The position numbers and the translations under genes were made by a program. Shown here in pieces: positions 36,356 to 51,235 of a DNA stretch of 64,000 nt. This DNA is from Lithospermum erythrorhizon (lineage: Eukaryota > Streptophyta > Magnoliopsida > Boraginales > Boraginaceae): assembly GCA_019722365.1 (NCBI GenBank), contig JADFUC010001513.1, positions 173,936 through 237,935 on the forward strand, written 5' to 3'. Position 1 is the first letter of the stretch. Every line of letters starts with the position of its first letter. A model generated the notes under the pieces. It worked only from the letters and a program-made list of their open reading frames with translations, did not search any database and was not told where the DNA came from.

Positions 36356-38915
36356 TGTAATACCCGGTAACGGCCCGTTAAGAAAATAAACCGAAAATGA
36401 GAAATTATTGAGTTTTTCCGTAAAATTTGAAACCACTAAATATTTTGTATTCCTAAATGTGTATGTTTGGAAGTTAGTTGTCGGAGTAAGTTAAAACGGG
36501 AAGAATCGAGCGAGTTTAAGGCCCGAATTTTCATCGGTTGAGCTTTTGGGCCCAACCGAACTACCGGCCCACTTAAGATAGTCCATTTAAGCCCAACCCA
36601 AGCCAAAAAACTGTTTTCTCCTTCCCCTTCACCGCAGAGTTCTTGCCCCTCCCATTTTTTTGATTTTTCATCTTCAAATTTCTCCCTCAATTCACGAGCT
36701 TTGGAGCTGAAACTGGTGCTTTCTCCGCCATTCCCGCTGCTGAGGTAAAAAAGGTGTAATATTTTCTAGTATTTTGTGAAATCCCCACACTTTTGACTTT
36801 GTTGACTTTTTTTGAGAATTTGAATTTTATTATTCCATTTGATTCTTGCTGTATATTAGTTAATTCTAGGGATTGAAATATGATGTTTAGTTAAATTGGG
36901 TGTTTTAGGACAGCTTGACTTTTTAGAATTGGTTTGACTTTTGGAGTTTTTGGATGAATTATTGTTTGGAATTATTATTGCCTAGCCTAAATCAGAATAT
37001 GGTCCGAGAAATTACTGATAATTTGGGGTAGAAACATTGGTTTTAGTGGAATTAAAGTTCGATGATCGCTGGTTGATTTTCGCCAAAAAACGTGATACAC
37101 GTAAATCGGGGTATTAATGTAAATACGTTATTGGATTACTACTGAGTTGTTTTGAGATACGAATATGAACGATAAAGCGCTGGGAATAAATAGGTCGGAA
37201 TTGGACGACTTGAATTTTGTACATGGAATCAATTTAGAGATTTAGGATCGAGGTTTATAGTTGAATTGCCGGTAGAAGCGGTAAATGGAATTTCTGAGGT
37301 TAGCTGAGAATGTTAGGAATTTGAATAGGATATAGGGGAGTTATTGAATTAAGTTGGGAAACGAGTCGACATTAAAATTAGCCGGTCGAAACGCAACGGA
37401 GACTTTACGTGAACCGTAGATTATAATTTTAAAACGAGTAAAAAAGAATGGTACTTTAAAATTTGGATAAAACGTTAAATGATTTCGAAAGTAGTGACAT
37501 TATTTTTGTAATGCCCTGCTCGCATTGGGACGCTGACTTGAATGATTGATTCTGCGTAGGCGCTAGTGGTACTAGCCCAGGTGGGGATTTATCACTCGCT
37601 TGTTAATTTACTTATGTTTGGGTGTTACGTATGGTAAATTGAGTGTGTTAATATATCTGTATTAAAATCTACTTGTGTGTATATAGTGTGAATCAGAATC
37701 CTCTCGACGGTGTGAGTTACCGTGTAGCTGACAGGATATCGGTGGTCAACTTATGCTTTTAGTGAAATCTTGGAGATGCCCCGCTGGCTGGTGAGTATTC
37801 CTCGCATCCACGCGGAGTAAAATTGTGCGCTGGAAGTATCTCGTAGTATATCTCTCGCAAGCGTGCTTTTGTACGGCTTGGGACTTACAGCGTGATATAG
37901 GATACATTGAGACTGCTGTATGTTGGCCAAGCAGGCGCCTTGATATTATATGCGTGTGTTTTGGTGGATGTCAGGATGTTTGCTTGGAGCCGGTTGAGGG
38001 CAGAGCCTCGCTGGAAAGTAGTAGTTATATATATTGAAAAGTGAGCCTCGCTGAAAAAGCAGAGTGTTACATATATACGACGGGTGAGCTCGCCGAAAAA
38101 GTAGTTTATCTAATTTAAGAGTTGCTGTGAGATCGGAGGATGGTTATGTATTATGTGTCAGTGGATTTCACCGTTGTGTTCATTTCATTTGTGGGTATAT
38201 AGTAATGTGTCGATGAGTTATTGTTATTTTCTCGTGAAGTTGCGCTGCAATTTCCTAAGTTGAATGTCACATGAGGTGTGCCAAGAGCCATGAGTATTCT
38301 CGTTAGTATGTTCCGAGATAAACGATGATTTACTTTATTGTAATTATATGCCTGAAATTGCCCATTTTATTGATGGCATTTCAGTGTATATATATATATA
38401 TATATATGGGGATAAAATGAGTATGTATTTCAATATCGTATGTTCATTCGACTCCGGTAAGTTACCATCCGGTGATCCGTTTACTAAGCCGCCGGTACCT
38501 TACCCCATTCCCCTCTCGATTGACGCGCAGTCCTCCCGGAAGTCGACGAAGCTGCGAAAGGTTTGATTCCATTTAGGTGAAATGGGACGGGTGCTTAGAT
38601 CCTCGGCAAATCTCTTGTTTTCTATTTAGTTTTTGATGTAAACAATTGTTTTATTTTGGTTTGAAATTACTGTTGGAACTATAAGGTACATGCAGTTTTG
38701 GGTTACCGACGTTATTTATGTTCGTCGATCAAGGCCACTACGGTTAAAACTTAAATAAACAAAGCTGTTTTCAAGCTATTTTTATTTCATCAAACCGTCA
38801 GTTTTATGGGTTTTAAACAGTGTTTCGTGTCAAATCCATCGATTGGTGACTGATATACAGTTGATGACGATTCTAACTCGAGGGCGCATTTTAATTCGAG
38901 GCGGGTCGTGTTACA
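36356..38915 (+). repeat. Gypsy left LTR
   Basis: 2560 bp from TGTAATACCCGG to GGGTCGTGTTACA. It shares its full order with 45420-47929, including a (TA)n tract with GGGGATAA-type flank (about 38386) and a CT-rich block with an ATG-poor leader (about 36620). Confidence 0.82.
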
Positions 38916-40638
<1,723 letters not shown>

Positions 40639-40949
40639 CTCTGCATCTAATCTGCCAGCACTGCTAGGCAGAGGTGCTTCTAGATTGCAGGAAGCGAGAT
40701 GCTCGTCAGTGGACGATGCCGGTAAAGAGTCGTGAGCACTCTGGAGTGCAGGTGCTCGGGGCGTAGGTCGGAGCTGGGAGAAGGGGGCGCGCGAAGAACC
40801 GAGTGTGTAATTCTCAACCGTCCCTGCGAGAGGTGCAATTTCCTAAGAATCGGTACGAGACCCCCGAGGAGCAAGCAGCTGGGGCACGCGACCCGGCAGC
40901 TTGGCGCCCCGGCAGGCAGATTCGCACTGCTGTTGACGTCGCTAAGTGA

Positions 40950-41300
40950 CCACTGAAGCCTCAGAGCCGCTAATAACTCCTGAGTGTGCATTGAATTTTT
41001 TGGAGGCAATCGAGAATAAGTTTGAACCAATGGGTTTGGGAGACGAAGCCAGCGAAGCCTGGTAAAGCGGTACTGGGGCTTGTCGGGGAGCTAGGAGTCA
41101 GGAACCATGTCCACAAAGATTTGATGATTGGGCGGTGACGCTGACATTTTCTGGGTTAGATTCGAGAACTTTTTGTGCGTACTTCGCTTGGAAACCACAT
41201 GTATGCCATGGAGAGTGAGTCGTTCAGACGCAGCTACAGCGAGAGGACCGTTTGACGGTACGAGGGAGAGGTTTAGTGACTTAAGTGCTCATTGATTCCG
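40950..41300 (+). pseudogene. Gypsy gag remnant, first copy
   Basis: The plus strand reads IEFFGGNRE-like then KFEPMGLGDE (about 41010-41045), the same segment as the cleaner gag at 49690. It then passes through fragments matching WNHVHKDLMI and YEERFSDLC with frame changes. Parts of the better copy are missing or duplicated here. Confidence 0.65.
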
Positions 41301-41977
41301 GAGTATACCCCACCGAACCTGTAGAGGATCGGGTTTCGGGCTGTGGGTCGAGATTACCGACATTCGGGGAGAGACTTGTTCACTTACACCAGCCATCAAC
41401 AGGAACGCAAAGGCTCAGTGGAAAGTGGACATAGCGTAATCCAGGTGAAAAGAGGGGGCGAAGTCCGATGACCGGAGCTTACAGTGGGCCATACCGACAG
41501 TGGGATTCCCGTAGGAACTTTCAAGAAGACCGCCCGCATGCAGTCATTTCAACAAGCACCCTCACTGCTCGACCCACTGGGCTTTCACCGGCTACCTCCT
41601 AGAGTGAGTGGGTTTCACGGTATTTCGGGTGTTCCTCGCCGAGGTAATGTGTCTGTTACCAGCAGGGGCGTATCGGGCACAGAGCGAAGGATCAAGCCGC
41701 CACTGCAGTGGCGCTTGCTGACTGCCAAGAAATGGGCATTTTTGCTAATGTATGTCCTTCTTAGTAAGGGTTCGTAGAGCGCCCACTTCCTCGCTTTGGC
41801 TACGCTTGGGGAGGGATCTCGTGGTAGCCGGGTGGTCGATTTGGAGGACTACGTAATCGTGGTCAGCGTTTTCAAAGTGTGATCGACAGCGTAATGGGTG
41901 CCAGGGGCAGATGAGCGGAGTCGCACGGGCGTAGACATTAATGCGTCACGCAGCAGGAGGCACGAGATACTCCGAGA

Positions 41978-42238
41978 ATGGTGACAGGTACTCTATCTTT
42001 ACATGGTCTTGATGCTCGCGTATTGTTTGATTCTGGAGCCACACACTCTTTTATATCTGTGAATTTTTCTAAAAGGCTATCTTTAAATTTCGAATATCTG
42101 AGAGTACCTTTGATTATTATGACGCCAGTAGGGAGGTCGGTTGAGGTAATAGAGGTTTATAGAAATTGTCCTTTAAGTGTTGATAATCATGTGTTAGAAG
42201 TAGACCTGTTACCCTTTTCGAAAGTTAGTGTATTTTGA
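41978..42238 (+). pseudogene. Gypsy aspartic protease domain
   Basis: An open stretch reading VTGTLSLHGLDARVLFDSGA, with the DSGA catalytic motif, then THSFISVNFSKRLSL and PVGRSVEVIEVYRNCPLSVD. This is the retropepsin of plant chromoviruses, which would cut the Gag-Pol polyprotein. The frame ends at 42238, where the protein should continue, so it is part of a broken polyprotein. Confidence 0.85.
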
Positions 42239-42307
42239 CTTGACTTTGGGAACGGACTCTGGCTGGGGAAATACCATGCCGTAATAAATTGTCATCGTAA
42301 GGAGATT

Positions 42308-43320
42308 GTGTTTACTAGTCCGGTAGGCCCGAATCTGCTTTTAGCGTTGGGGATAGGAGAGTTTTATCATTCAGGATCTCGTGAAGCTCGTAGTTACCGA
42401 ACAAGTGGATGTTGCATCTCTGGCATGAATTCTGACTTGAAGAGAGATGAGCCTAAGCTTGAAAATGTCCGGATTGTGAGAGAATTCGAGGATGTGTTTC
42501 CGAAGGATTTGCCAGGACTACCTCCGAACAGAGAGATTGAATTTTCGATTGAAGTGGTACCAGGAACGGCTCCGATATCTATGGCACCGTATCGAATGGC
42601 TCCAGCAGAGTTGAAGGAGTTGAACACGCAGTTGCAGGAATCAAGTAGAGAAGCGGTTCATCAAAGCCGAGTTATTCTCCTCGGGGTTCTCCTCCAAAGA
42701 TTGTTCGTCAAGAAGAAGGATGGAAACGATGAGGCTTTGTATCGACACGATGGGGTCAACAAAGCGACTATTAAGAACCGGTACCCGCTAAGCCAAGAAT
42801 TGATGATCTTTTGACCGCCGAGGTGCGAGGGTGTTTTCAAAAAATTGATTCGAGGTCCGGATATCATCGCTTGAGAATTAAAAAGAAGAGGATATATCGA
42901 ATCGCCGCACTTTATATGGGCACTATGAGTTCGTGATGCCGTTGCTGACAAATGCACCTCGCGCTTACGGACTGATGAATCGTGTTTTCTCGAGTTCCTG
43001 GATAAGTTCGTGGTTGTGTTTATTGGATGACATAGCTGATTTATTCTAAGAGTGAGCTGGAAACACGTAAAGCAACATTTCCAGAAAGTGTCGGAAATCT
43101 TTTACGGGTAAACTGTACGCAAAGTTTTCGAAGTGTGAGTTTTGGTTGGGAAAGGTACAGTTCTTGGGTCATGTTATCTCATGAGAGGGTGTTAGTGTGG
43201 ACCCACAAAAAGTAGAGGCAGTGATGGATTGGGAAAGGCCTTCAAGTGTGACTGAGGTGAGAAGCTTCTTGGGTTTAGCTGGATATTACAGGAGGTTCAT
43301 ACAAGACTTTTGATTCGATG
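42308..43320 (+). pseudogene. Gypsy reverse transcriptase, broken
   Basis: Recognisable in order: VREFEDVFPKDLPGLPPNRE, IEFSIEVVPGTAPISMAPYR, LFVKKKDG, NKATIKNRYPL, then with shifts KIDSRSGYHRLRIK, GHYEFVMPL, a damaged VVVFIDDI catalytic block near 43015-43035, [20 protein letters not shown], and [20 protein letters not shown] to [17 protein letters not shown]. This is a Ty3/gypsy RT with frameshifts about every 50-150 bases. Confidence 0.88.
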
Positions 43321-43337
43321 ACAGTTACCCTGCAGAA

Positions 43338-44636
43338 GTGGAGTACCATTTGTTTGGGGCGAAGAGTGTGACGCCTGCTTCTAAGGAGTTGAAGAAGAGA
43401 TTGACTACAGCACCAGCTAAGCTGACACTACCGGCCGTGGAACGTAGGTACGCGGTGTACAAACGACGCTCACATCGTAAGCCAGTTAAGTGCATCGACG
43501 CAGAATTCTGGAAGCGTGATCGTGATACTTATCTCGACAATCGAAGAATCAGTGAGAAGAATTATCCACTCTATGACTTGAGTTACCGCCATTGTGTTCG
43601 CTTTGGTACTTGAGACACTATTTGTACGGGAGTCAAATGTCGATATTTACGTAATTCACAAGAGTTTGAAGTATATCACCACCCGTAGTGGAGTCAATTT
43701 CGAGGCATGAGATGGATGTAGTTTCGAAAGTGACTACGATCTAACGATTGAGTATCATCCGGTAAAGCAAATGTTGTGGCGGATGCCTTGGAGTCGAAGA
43801 GGGAAGTCAAAGGAGCCGAGAGGGAGTTTACCGTATCGCAGACTTGGTAAGCTGCTGATGGGCCTTGTTGGCCTATATGAAAGCCGGCATCGGTATTACT
43901 GGAGCAAAATGGGAGATGCAAAAAAGAAGATGAGAAAGTGCGAGGCCTAGTTCAGAGGCGAATCTAGGGAGTGTAAATCGGAGTTTGCCAAGCTCGGTGA
44001 CGACGGTATTCATGGCTAGGAAATGAGTGTTGTGCTGCCCCACTTCACGACCTAAAAAGGGAGATCTTGGATGAGGCTCACAATGCCTCATATAGTATGC
44101 ATCCGGGGAGTACAAAAATGTATCGAAATTTAAGGAGAACTACTGGTGGCCAGGGATGAAGAAAGAAATTGCGAATTTTGTAGCAAAGTGTTTGATTTGT
44201 CAACAAGTCAAGATTGACCATGCCCTTCCGCTGTCAACTACAACCATTACCGATACCCCGAATGGACTCGGGGAGTAAGATCACCATGGACTTTGGTGGT
44301 TTGGACTTCCTCGAGAACTCGAAAAAAGAAATGACGTGGATTTGGGTGATTGTGGATAGACTATCTAAGACCGCCATTTTCTACCTATTAGCAACCGACG
44401 GGCCGGAAAAGTTGGCCAAGATGTATGTAGACCAAGTCAGTAGACAGAGGGTGCCAGAGAGTATCAGGTCGGATATGGACGCAAGGTTCACTTCCCAGGT
44501 TTTGGAGAGGATTCCGTGGAGCGTTAGGAAATCCAATGTCCAAATGCATCTGCTTCATCCTCAAACGGATGGGTTATCCGAACCATTCGACGCCGGAGAC
44601 ACCGGTAGCTTCGCGGTGTTGAAGTTTTCTCCGTAG
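43338..44636 (+). pseudogene. Gypsy RNase H and integrase, broken
   Basis: RNase H is represented by short fragments (LKKRLTTAPAKLTLP, and a NYPLYDLS..VF.L piece near 43560). The integrase is clearer: NYWWPGMKKEIANFVAKCLI followed by CQQVK (zinc finger, about 44140-44210), then ITMDFGGLDFLENSKKEMTW, IWVIVDRLSKTAIFYL, ARFTSQV, and HPQTDGLSE near 44550. These are the D,D-type core motifs. Frameshifts interrupt all of it. Confidence 0.82.
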
Positions 44637-44929
44637 TCGGATGGAGGAGTCATTAAAACGGAGTTCTCGCTTATAATAACAAGGCCAAGCAAGATTGGAT
44701 GGCACCGCTCAAGCTTTGTATGGCCGGAGGTGTGGACTGAAGTATGTCGAAACGAGGTGAGAAAGAAAGATTTATGGGTCTCGAAAGAAGCGGAGAGTTC
44801 TATGTAGAGGTGGGTAAAAAGCGATACAAATATTTCGAGGACGGCACGTGACGATGTAAGAAGTACGCCGACGTGACGCCGAGTAGACTTGTCATTTGAG
44901 GTTGGTGGATCGGGTGTATTTTTGAAGAT

Positions 44930-45419
44930 ATCTCAGTTTTGAAGTGGCGTGGATGCAGGTTCGGGAGAGAAGCAGGGAAGTCGAGTCCCCGATACATTGG
45001 ACCGCTTGAGATCCTCGACAAAAGCGGGAGAGCAAGTAGCTTACCGATTGGCTTTGCCTGTAGAATCGGAGAGAATTCAAGGATGGTTCCATGTGTCTTT
45101 GCTTGAGAAGCAATGTCTGACGAGTCGCACATCTTAGAAGTGCCTCTCACCGACGACTGGGGTTGATTTTGACCTACGCAGGAGTGGACCGTGAGATCAG
45201 GACACGTAAAGAAAGTGCCGAGGGAACAAAGCAGCGGTTGGTAAAAGCCATGGGAACCACCGAGCTTTGTGCCTGCTGAGCCGAGAGATATGAGACCGTT
45301 ACTCCACAAATTGCTCGTCTCGAGGTTGCTGATCTTGTTTGTTTTTAATTGCATCTTTTGTAACTCTGAAGTTAGAAATTCCCCGAGGGATAAATTCTTT
45401 TTTGGGTAAAGTATGTGAT
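44930..45419 (+). pseudogene. Gypsy 3' end, chromodomain-region remnant
   Basis: Fragments read YIGPLEILDKSGR, VAYRLALP, WFHVSLLEK (for the family's VFHVSMLKKY) and VPLTDDW, the segment after the integrase core where chromoviruses carry a chromodomain. The chromodomain itself cannot be read clearly. The final bases form the purine-rich tract before the right LTR. Confidence 0.65.
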
Positions 45420-47929
45420 TGTAATACCTCTAGAACTACCGCTAAGAAAATAAACCAAAAATGAGAAATTATTAAGTTATTTCCGTAAAATTTGAAACCC
45501 AAATATTTTGTGTTCCTAAATGTGTATGTTTGGAGGTTAGTTGTCGGGTTAAGTTAAAACGGGAAGAATCGAGCGAGTTTAAGGCCCGAAATTTCATCGG
45601 TTGGGCTTTTGGGCCCAACCCGAGTACCGGCCCACTTAAGATAGTCCATGAAGTTCTCAAACCTGCCTTTCAAAAATCTGCTTTCTTCCCTTCCCCTTCA
45701 CCTATGTACCGAGACCCCCTCCCCTTTTTTTTGATTTTCTTCTTCAAATTTCTCCCTCAATTCACGAGCTTTGGAGCTTAAACTTTCGGAGAAGCCTCGG
45801 CCATTCCCGCTTTTCGAGTGTAAAAAAAGGTGTAATATTTTCGAGTATTTTGAGAAATCCCAAACCTTTGACTTTTGTTGACTTTTGAGAATTTGAATTT
45901 TATTATTCCATTTGATTCTTGGGTTGTATATTAGTTGTTCTTGGATTGAAATATGACGTTTAAGTGGTTAAATTTCGAAGTGACAGCTTGACTTTAGGAA
46001 ATTTGGTTTGACTTGGAATTTTGACAATTTGATAAGCTGGGAATTATTGCCTAGGCCTAAATTGTGATATAGAAATTGAGAAATGATTGGATAATTGGGG
46101 TTAAAACATTGTTTTAGTGAAATTCAAAGTTCGGATGACGCCAAGGGTTGATTTTCTAAAAATGTGATAATTAAGTGAATTGGAGTATTAATGTAAACAT
46201 GTTATTGGATTAATATCGAGTTGTTTCGGTGATACGAATATGAACGATAGGTTGGGAATAAAATAGGTCGAATCGATCGACTAATTTTGGTATGGAATCG
46301 AATTTAGATTTAGGGATTGAGGCTTATAGTTAGAATTGCCGAGTATGCAAAATGGGAGGTTAGCTGAGAATGTTAGGAATTTGATTAAGATGTAGGATAG
46401 TTATTGATTTAAGTCGGGGAAACGAGGGTCGACATTAAAATTTACTGTCAAACTAATGGAGACTTTACGTAGATTATAATTTTAAATGAGTAAAAAGAAT
46501 GGTACTTAAAATTTGGATAAAACGGTTAAATGATTTCGAAAGTAGTGATATTATTTTTCAGAATGTGTCCTGTCGTACTGGGACGACCAACAGGATTGAT
46601 TTAATTGCCAAGTAGCGCCAGCCGGGGTAATTAGCCTGTGGGGATTGTTATCACTCGCTTGTTAATTTACTGATGTTACGATGGTAAATTGAGTGGTGAT
46701 AAATATATCTCAGATTGTACCCATTGCATAGCTGTAAATCAACCCCGGATTATGAAGTTACTGTATTGACAGAGGATATCAGGTTGAACTTATGTGTGTT
46801 TTAAAGTGGAAATCTTGAGTATGTCCGGTGGTTGTGAGTATTCCTCGTATCCATGTTGAGTAAAATTGTGTGGCCGGAAGTATCCGTAGTATATCTCGTT
46901 ATGTGCTTTTGTACGGTTTGGACTTATCGTTGTGCGATATAGGATACACCGAGACCGCTGTATGTCAGCCAGGCGCCCGATATTATAAGTGTTTTGTGAG
47001 GTTTGCAGGATGTTTGGAGCCGCTGAGGCGAACCGAAAAGCATAGTTATATATATACTGAGGGTGAGCTCGCCGAAAAGGCGTAGTAGTTACATATATAT
47101 TACGGGGCGAAATTTCGCTGAAAAGGCGAAGTTGTTATCTAATTTGGAGTTGTCGAGATCGAGGTTTGCTATGTATTATGTGTCAGGATTTCACCGGGTT
47201 GCGGTTCATTTACTTGTGAGTATATGGTAATGCAGTTACGAGTTATTGCTTATTTTCGTGAAGCTGCGCTGTACTTAAGTCAATGTCATGGCTTTAGGTG
47301 TGCCGTTGTTTCTGATGAGTATTCTGTTAGTATGTTCTGAGATAAATGATGATTTACTTTATTGTATTGATATGCCTGCAATTGCCCATTTTATTGATAG
47401 AGACTAGGTGTATATATATATATATATATATAGATAGGTATGAGTATGTATTTCAATACTGTATGTTCATTCGGACCTGGGTAAGTTACCATCCGGGTGA
47501 TCCGTTTCCACTAAGCTGTCGAGCTTACCCCATTCCTCCCCCTTCCGTATCGGCTGTGTGTCCTCCGAAGTTTGACGAAGCTGCGAAAAGCGTGATTCCA
47601 TTTAGCGAAGCGACGGGTATTAGGATCCTGGCAGCCCCTTGTTTTCTATTTAGTTTTGATGAAACAGCTTGTTTTTATTTTGGTTTGAAATTGTTGGAAC
47701 CATAAGGTACATTTTGTATTTTGTCACCGTGACGTTATTTATGTTTGGGTTGACTAAGGCCACGATGGTTAAAACTAAACAAACGCTGCTTCAAGCTATT
47801 TTATTTCATCAAACCGTCGTTTTATGGGTTTTAAAAATGTGTTTTCGTGTCAACCATCGACAGACTCGTGACATATGTGTTGATGACGATTCTAATTGGT
47901 GGCGCATTTAATTGAGGCGGGTCGCTACA
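45420..47929 (+). repeat. Gypsy right LTR
   Basis: 2510 bp from TGTAATACCTC to GGGTCGCTACA. It pairs with 36356-38915. Differences from the left LTR are largely small indels. Confidence 0.82.
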
Positions 47930-48249
47930 TTGTGTTTCGGCGCCGAAGATCGGGCTGAGGTAAAGTTGATTGGCTTGAACTCCCAACTTAAATTTCTCGC
48001 GACTTTGTATTGCGGCCTTGTCGGCACTTTTGTATTTCTGCGGGCCTTGTTCAAGACTTTTGTACTTCTCGCGGGCTTTGTCGGCACTTTCGGAATTTAA
48101 CTAAGAGGCGGGTTAAAATTGTCGCGAGTAGTACTGTAATTTTGGGTGTTTTGATTAGACGTGGGAACGGTTATTACCTCGATCGACAGCGAGACATTTT
48201 ATTGCGAACTAAGGTGAGTACTTATCTCACGGTATTGCATTTCCTATTT

Positions 48250-48420
48250 TGGGAAATGGTGTACATGTCTTGTATTATAATTATCTCAGGAATGGTGCAG
48301 GCTGCCTTGTAATATGTAATTATGTGAATAGTATACATGTCTTTGTAATAGAATTATGCTTTAACGGTGTACATGTTCTCTTTGTAATATAATTATGTGT
48401 GAATGTGTACATGTCTCAGA
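48250..48420 (+). repeat. GTGTACATG tandem array, third copy
   Basis: Same unit as at 36126-36330: GGTGTACATGTCTTTGTAAT followed by ATAATTATGTG, about four to five copies with indels. Confidence 0.78.
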
Positions 48421-48834
48421 TATGAATATGTGTGGCTTATTGTGTGATCCATGTTATGATTATGGGATTGTGTTTCTGTGGCATTGAAGATTGCCGGAGG
48501 TAAGTGATAGCTTGAACTCCCAACTTATATTTCTCGCACTTCTTTGTATTTCTCGTGGGCCTCACGGGCACTTCTGTATTTCTCGTATTCTTGTCGGTAC
48601 TTTTGTAATTTCCCGTTGGCCTTGTCGGCACTTTGGGATTTATGTGGGCCTTGTCGGCGGTCATGGATTGATTGGCTTACTGCAAAATGCTTTTAGCCAT
48701 AGTTTTCATTGTGTTTCGGCGAAAGTAGTCGTTGTCGAAAAGCCATGGCCAGAAAGCTATACGTATCTTTGAGGTGTGACTGGTATTGTATATTTATTCA
48801 AAATTGGGATGGTTAAGGGTTAGGTGGCTCTATA

Positions 48835-49205
48835 TGAGCGTTGTGTATCGCCTTATACGCCGGTGAGCAAGAGCGTTGTGTATCGCCTTGAGCACGTGCC
48901 GCTATAAGAAGTGTATCGCCTTATACGCCGGTATAGAAGCGTTACAGACGCCTTTATGGCGTAAGTAGCGCTGTTATCAGCCTTTTGTATACGCTTGGGT
49001 ATAAGAGTTGTATATCGCCTTTATACGCCGGTATAAGAGCGTTGGTGGTATCGCCTTATACGCCGGTATAAGAAGGGCGGCGTATTTGCTACGCCGGTAT
49101 AAAAGCGCTTGCGGTAATTTAACTTTATACGCCAGATGCGTATACCGCCGGTGACAAGTAGCTGCCATGCAGACGCTTTTATACGTATAAGAGCGTTGTT
49201 TATCG
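48835..49205 (+). repeat. Tandem array of palindromic units, copy 2
   Basis: About a dozen noisy units with TTATACGCCGGTATAAGAGC followed by GTTGTGTATCG, corresponding to 39815-40200 and in the same place relative to gag. It is followed by the same CTTACGCCTAGGTCT and T-rich stretch. Confidence 0.83.
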
Positions 49206-49448
49206 CCTTTGTGCGTGCTTACGCCTAGGTCTTGTACAAATTTTTTTTTTTGTGTGTCATGAGTCTTTTATGAGTCTAAATTATTTTTATTTTATTTTCT
49301 TCCAGACCGTCTCGAGGACGCCACCGGTAGTCGAGTTGCGCAGACGAATCGCGCACTGCTGGTGAGGTGCTTCTAGATTGGGGAGGCGGAGATAAGGCTC
49401 TGGTAGTGGACGACGCCGAAGAGGCTGGTGTAGACCTGGGAGGCGCAG

Positions 49449-50108
49449 GTGCTCGGCGGCAGGTCGTGTGGAGCTGTAAGTAAGGGGCGCCAGCCAAGAA
49501 CCGGTACTCAACCGGGTCCCTGTGAGGAGGTGCAAATTAAGAATCGAGTACGAGAACTTCGAGGAGGCAGCCAAAGTGACGCAGCCCCCAAAGACGCGAC
49601 TCCGGCGCCCGAGAGGCGTAGACTGCACTTCAAGTTGTTGGATGTCAAGGACCACCTCGAAGTTTCAGAATACCGACACGAGGTGGCGATTGAATTCTTG
49701 GAGGCACTAGAGAATAAGTTTGAACCAATGGGTTTAGGAGATGAGTTAAAGGTAAAGTTTGCAGTGTACCAGTTGTCGGGGGGAGCTAGGAGTTGGTGGA
49801 ACCATGTCCACAAAGATTTGATGATTAAGGGTGAGATGCCGACATTTCTCATGTATTCGAGAACTTTTAAAAAGTGCACTTCGTTTGGAAACCTGCCATG
49901 TATGCCATGGAGCAGGGAGCCTCGGGTTCGATGCAAAGCAGCGGTGAGGACCGCTGATGGGTACGAGGAGAGGTTTAGTGACTTATGCCGATTGATTCCG
50001 GGAGTATACCCCACCGAATCAAGTGTAGATCGCTGGCTTCCGCCGTGTCGAGATTACCGATTCGGGAGACCTGCCCTTGTTCACACTACACCGCTTTTCA
50101 TCGCTTGA
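49449..50108 (+). pseudogene. Gypsy gag, second copy
   Basis: The longest open gypsy stretch (219 codons). It contains HFKLLDVKDHLE, AIEFLEALENKFEPMGLGDE, LKVKFAVYQLSGGARSWWNH and VHKDLMIKGEMPTFLMYSRT, the retrotransposon gag (capsid) core of plant Ty3/gypsy elements. It then reads YEERFSDLCRLIPGVYPTE. The expected start and the zinc knuckle are not intact, and no protease follows. Confidence 0.78.
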
Positions 50109-51037
50109 GGAATGCAACAGCCAGTGGAAAGTGACACAGCGTAATCCGGCGAAAAGAGGAAGGTCCGATGTGACTGGAGCTGCTGTGGCCATACCGGCTG
50201 TGGATTCTGTGAGGAACTTTCGCCAAAGACCGCCCAGATGTAGCGTCACTTTAGCCAGCATCTCACTGCTCTGACCTGTGACTCTTTTCTGGGGCTTTTC
50301 GCCACTCCTAGGAGTGAGTGGGTTTCACGGTGGTATTTCGGGTGTTCCGGCCGAGGTACAGTTCAAGTTGTTACCAGCCAAGGGGCGCACGTAAGTACGT
50401 AGCAGTGATTTGTCACACGTAAGTTTTCGATGTCGCCAAGAACACCGGCATTTTGCTAATGTATGTCCTTCTTATAGCTGGTTCGCAGCAGCCTACTCGC
50501 TTCTACACGCTGGGGGAGGTGGATCTCGTGGCAGCCTGGGTGGCTCCATTTGGAGGACTACGTAATCGTACGCGGTTTTAAGTAGATTCATGGCAATAAT
50601 TTTTCACTCAGCCTTTTAGCCGACTCTCTATTTTCCCTACGGGCGGGCTGCTTTTATGCCTAGGTTGTCGCTGGGATGACCGAGACATGTATCAAGTCGA
50701 GTAGTTTAATTCTAAGATGGAGACGGGGTGGTTTGAATACCCTCAACAAATATACTTTATCTCTCTTTGGAAGTTTCCGTTGTAATGTGAATAATTATCA
50801 TGGTCTCAGGTTATAAAACAACAAGCGGGTTGATATTGTACTTATATTGTTACTTTTCGCTTGTCGTGATTGCTGGTTGGCTCACCCGACGGACGAGTTG
50901 TATTGCTTTATTTATGATAAATAAGATCGCTTTTTAATTCCGTTATCTACTATCGATGACTCTCGATTATACAAAGTTGACGACGGTCCCAACCTCAAAT
51001 GGGGGCACTGGGCGGTCGTTACATTCAGGTATATAAT

Positions 51038-51235
51038 AATCCACTTCATCGGTTTAACATTCGATGTACAAATCGGTACTTCAACTTCTATTTGAATGGC
51101 TTAGTAACCTTTTATATTAAAGCTATTTATGTCAAATTTTAAAATTTTCCATATCAAGTAATATTAACTATTATTATACACTATCGGAAGTTAAAGTTGA
51201 TATACTTTTTAAAAAAAAGTGTATATGTCATCGTT
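51038..51235 (+). repeat. Dispersed direct repeat, copy 1
   Basis: About 200 bp similar to 53457-53655 in the same orientation. Shared: ATCCACTT, AACATTCGATGTA.AAATCGG, TTTGAAT, CCTTTTATATTAAA and TTTCCATATCAA.TAATATTAA. Identity is roughly 75-80% by eye. Confidence 0.65.

Larger units (their letters stand above)
47930..51023 (+). mobile_element. Second gypsy leader and gag with LTR-like 3' end
   Basis: Directly after the right LTR the leader appears again: TTGTGTTTCGGCGCCGAAG, the GTGTACATG array at 48250-48420, and the palindromic array at 48835-49205. Then come a gag (49449-50108) and a region matching 41590-41870 up to about 50575. There similarity to the first element stops, before any protease. 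The rest runs to GGGCGGTCGTTACA at 51010-51023, which resembles a diverged gypsy LTR end. The block can be read as the right part of an older related element split by 36356-47929, or as a tandem recombinant. Confidence 0.6.
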
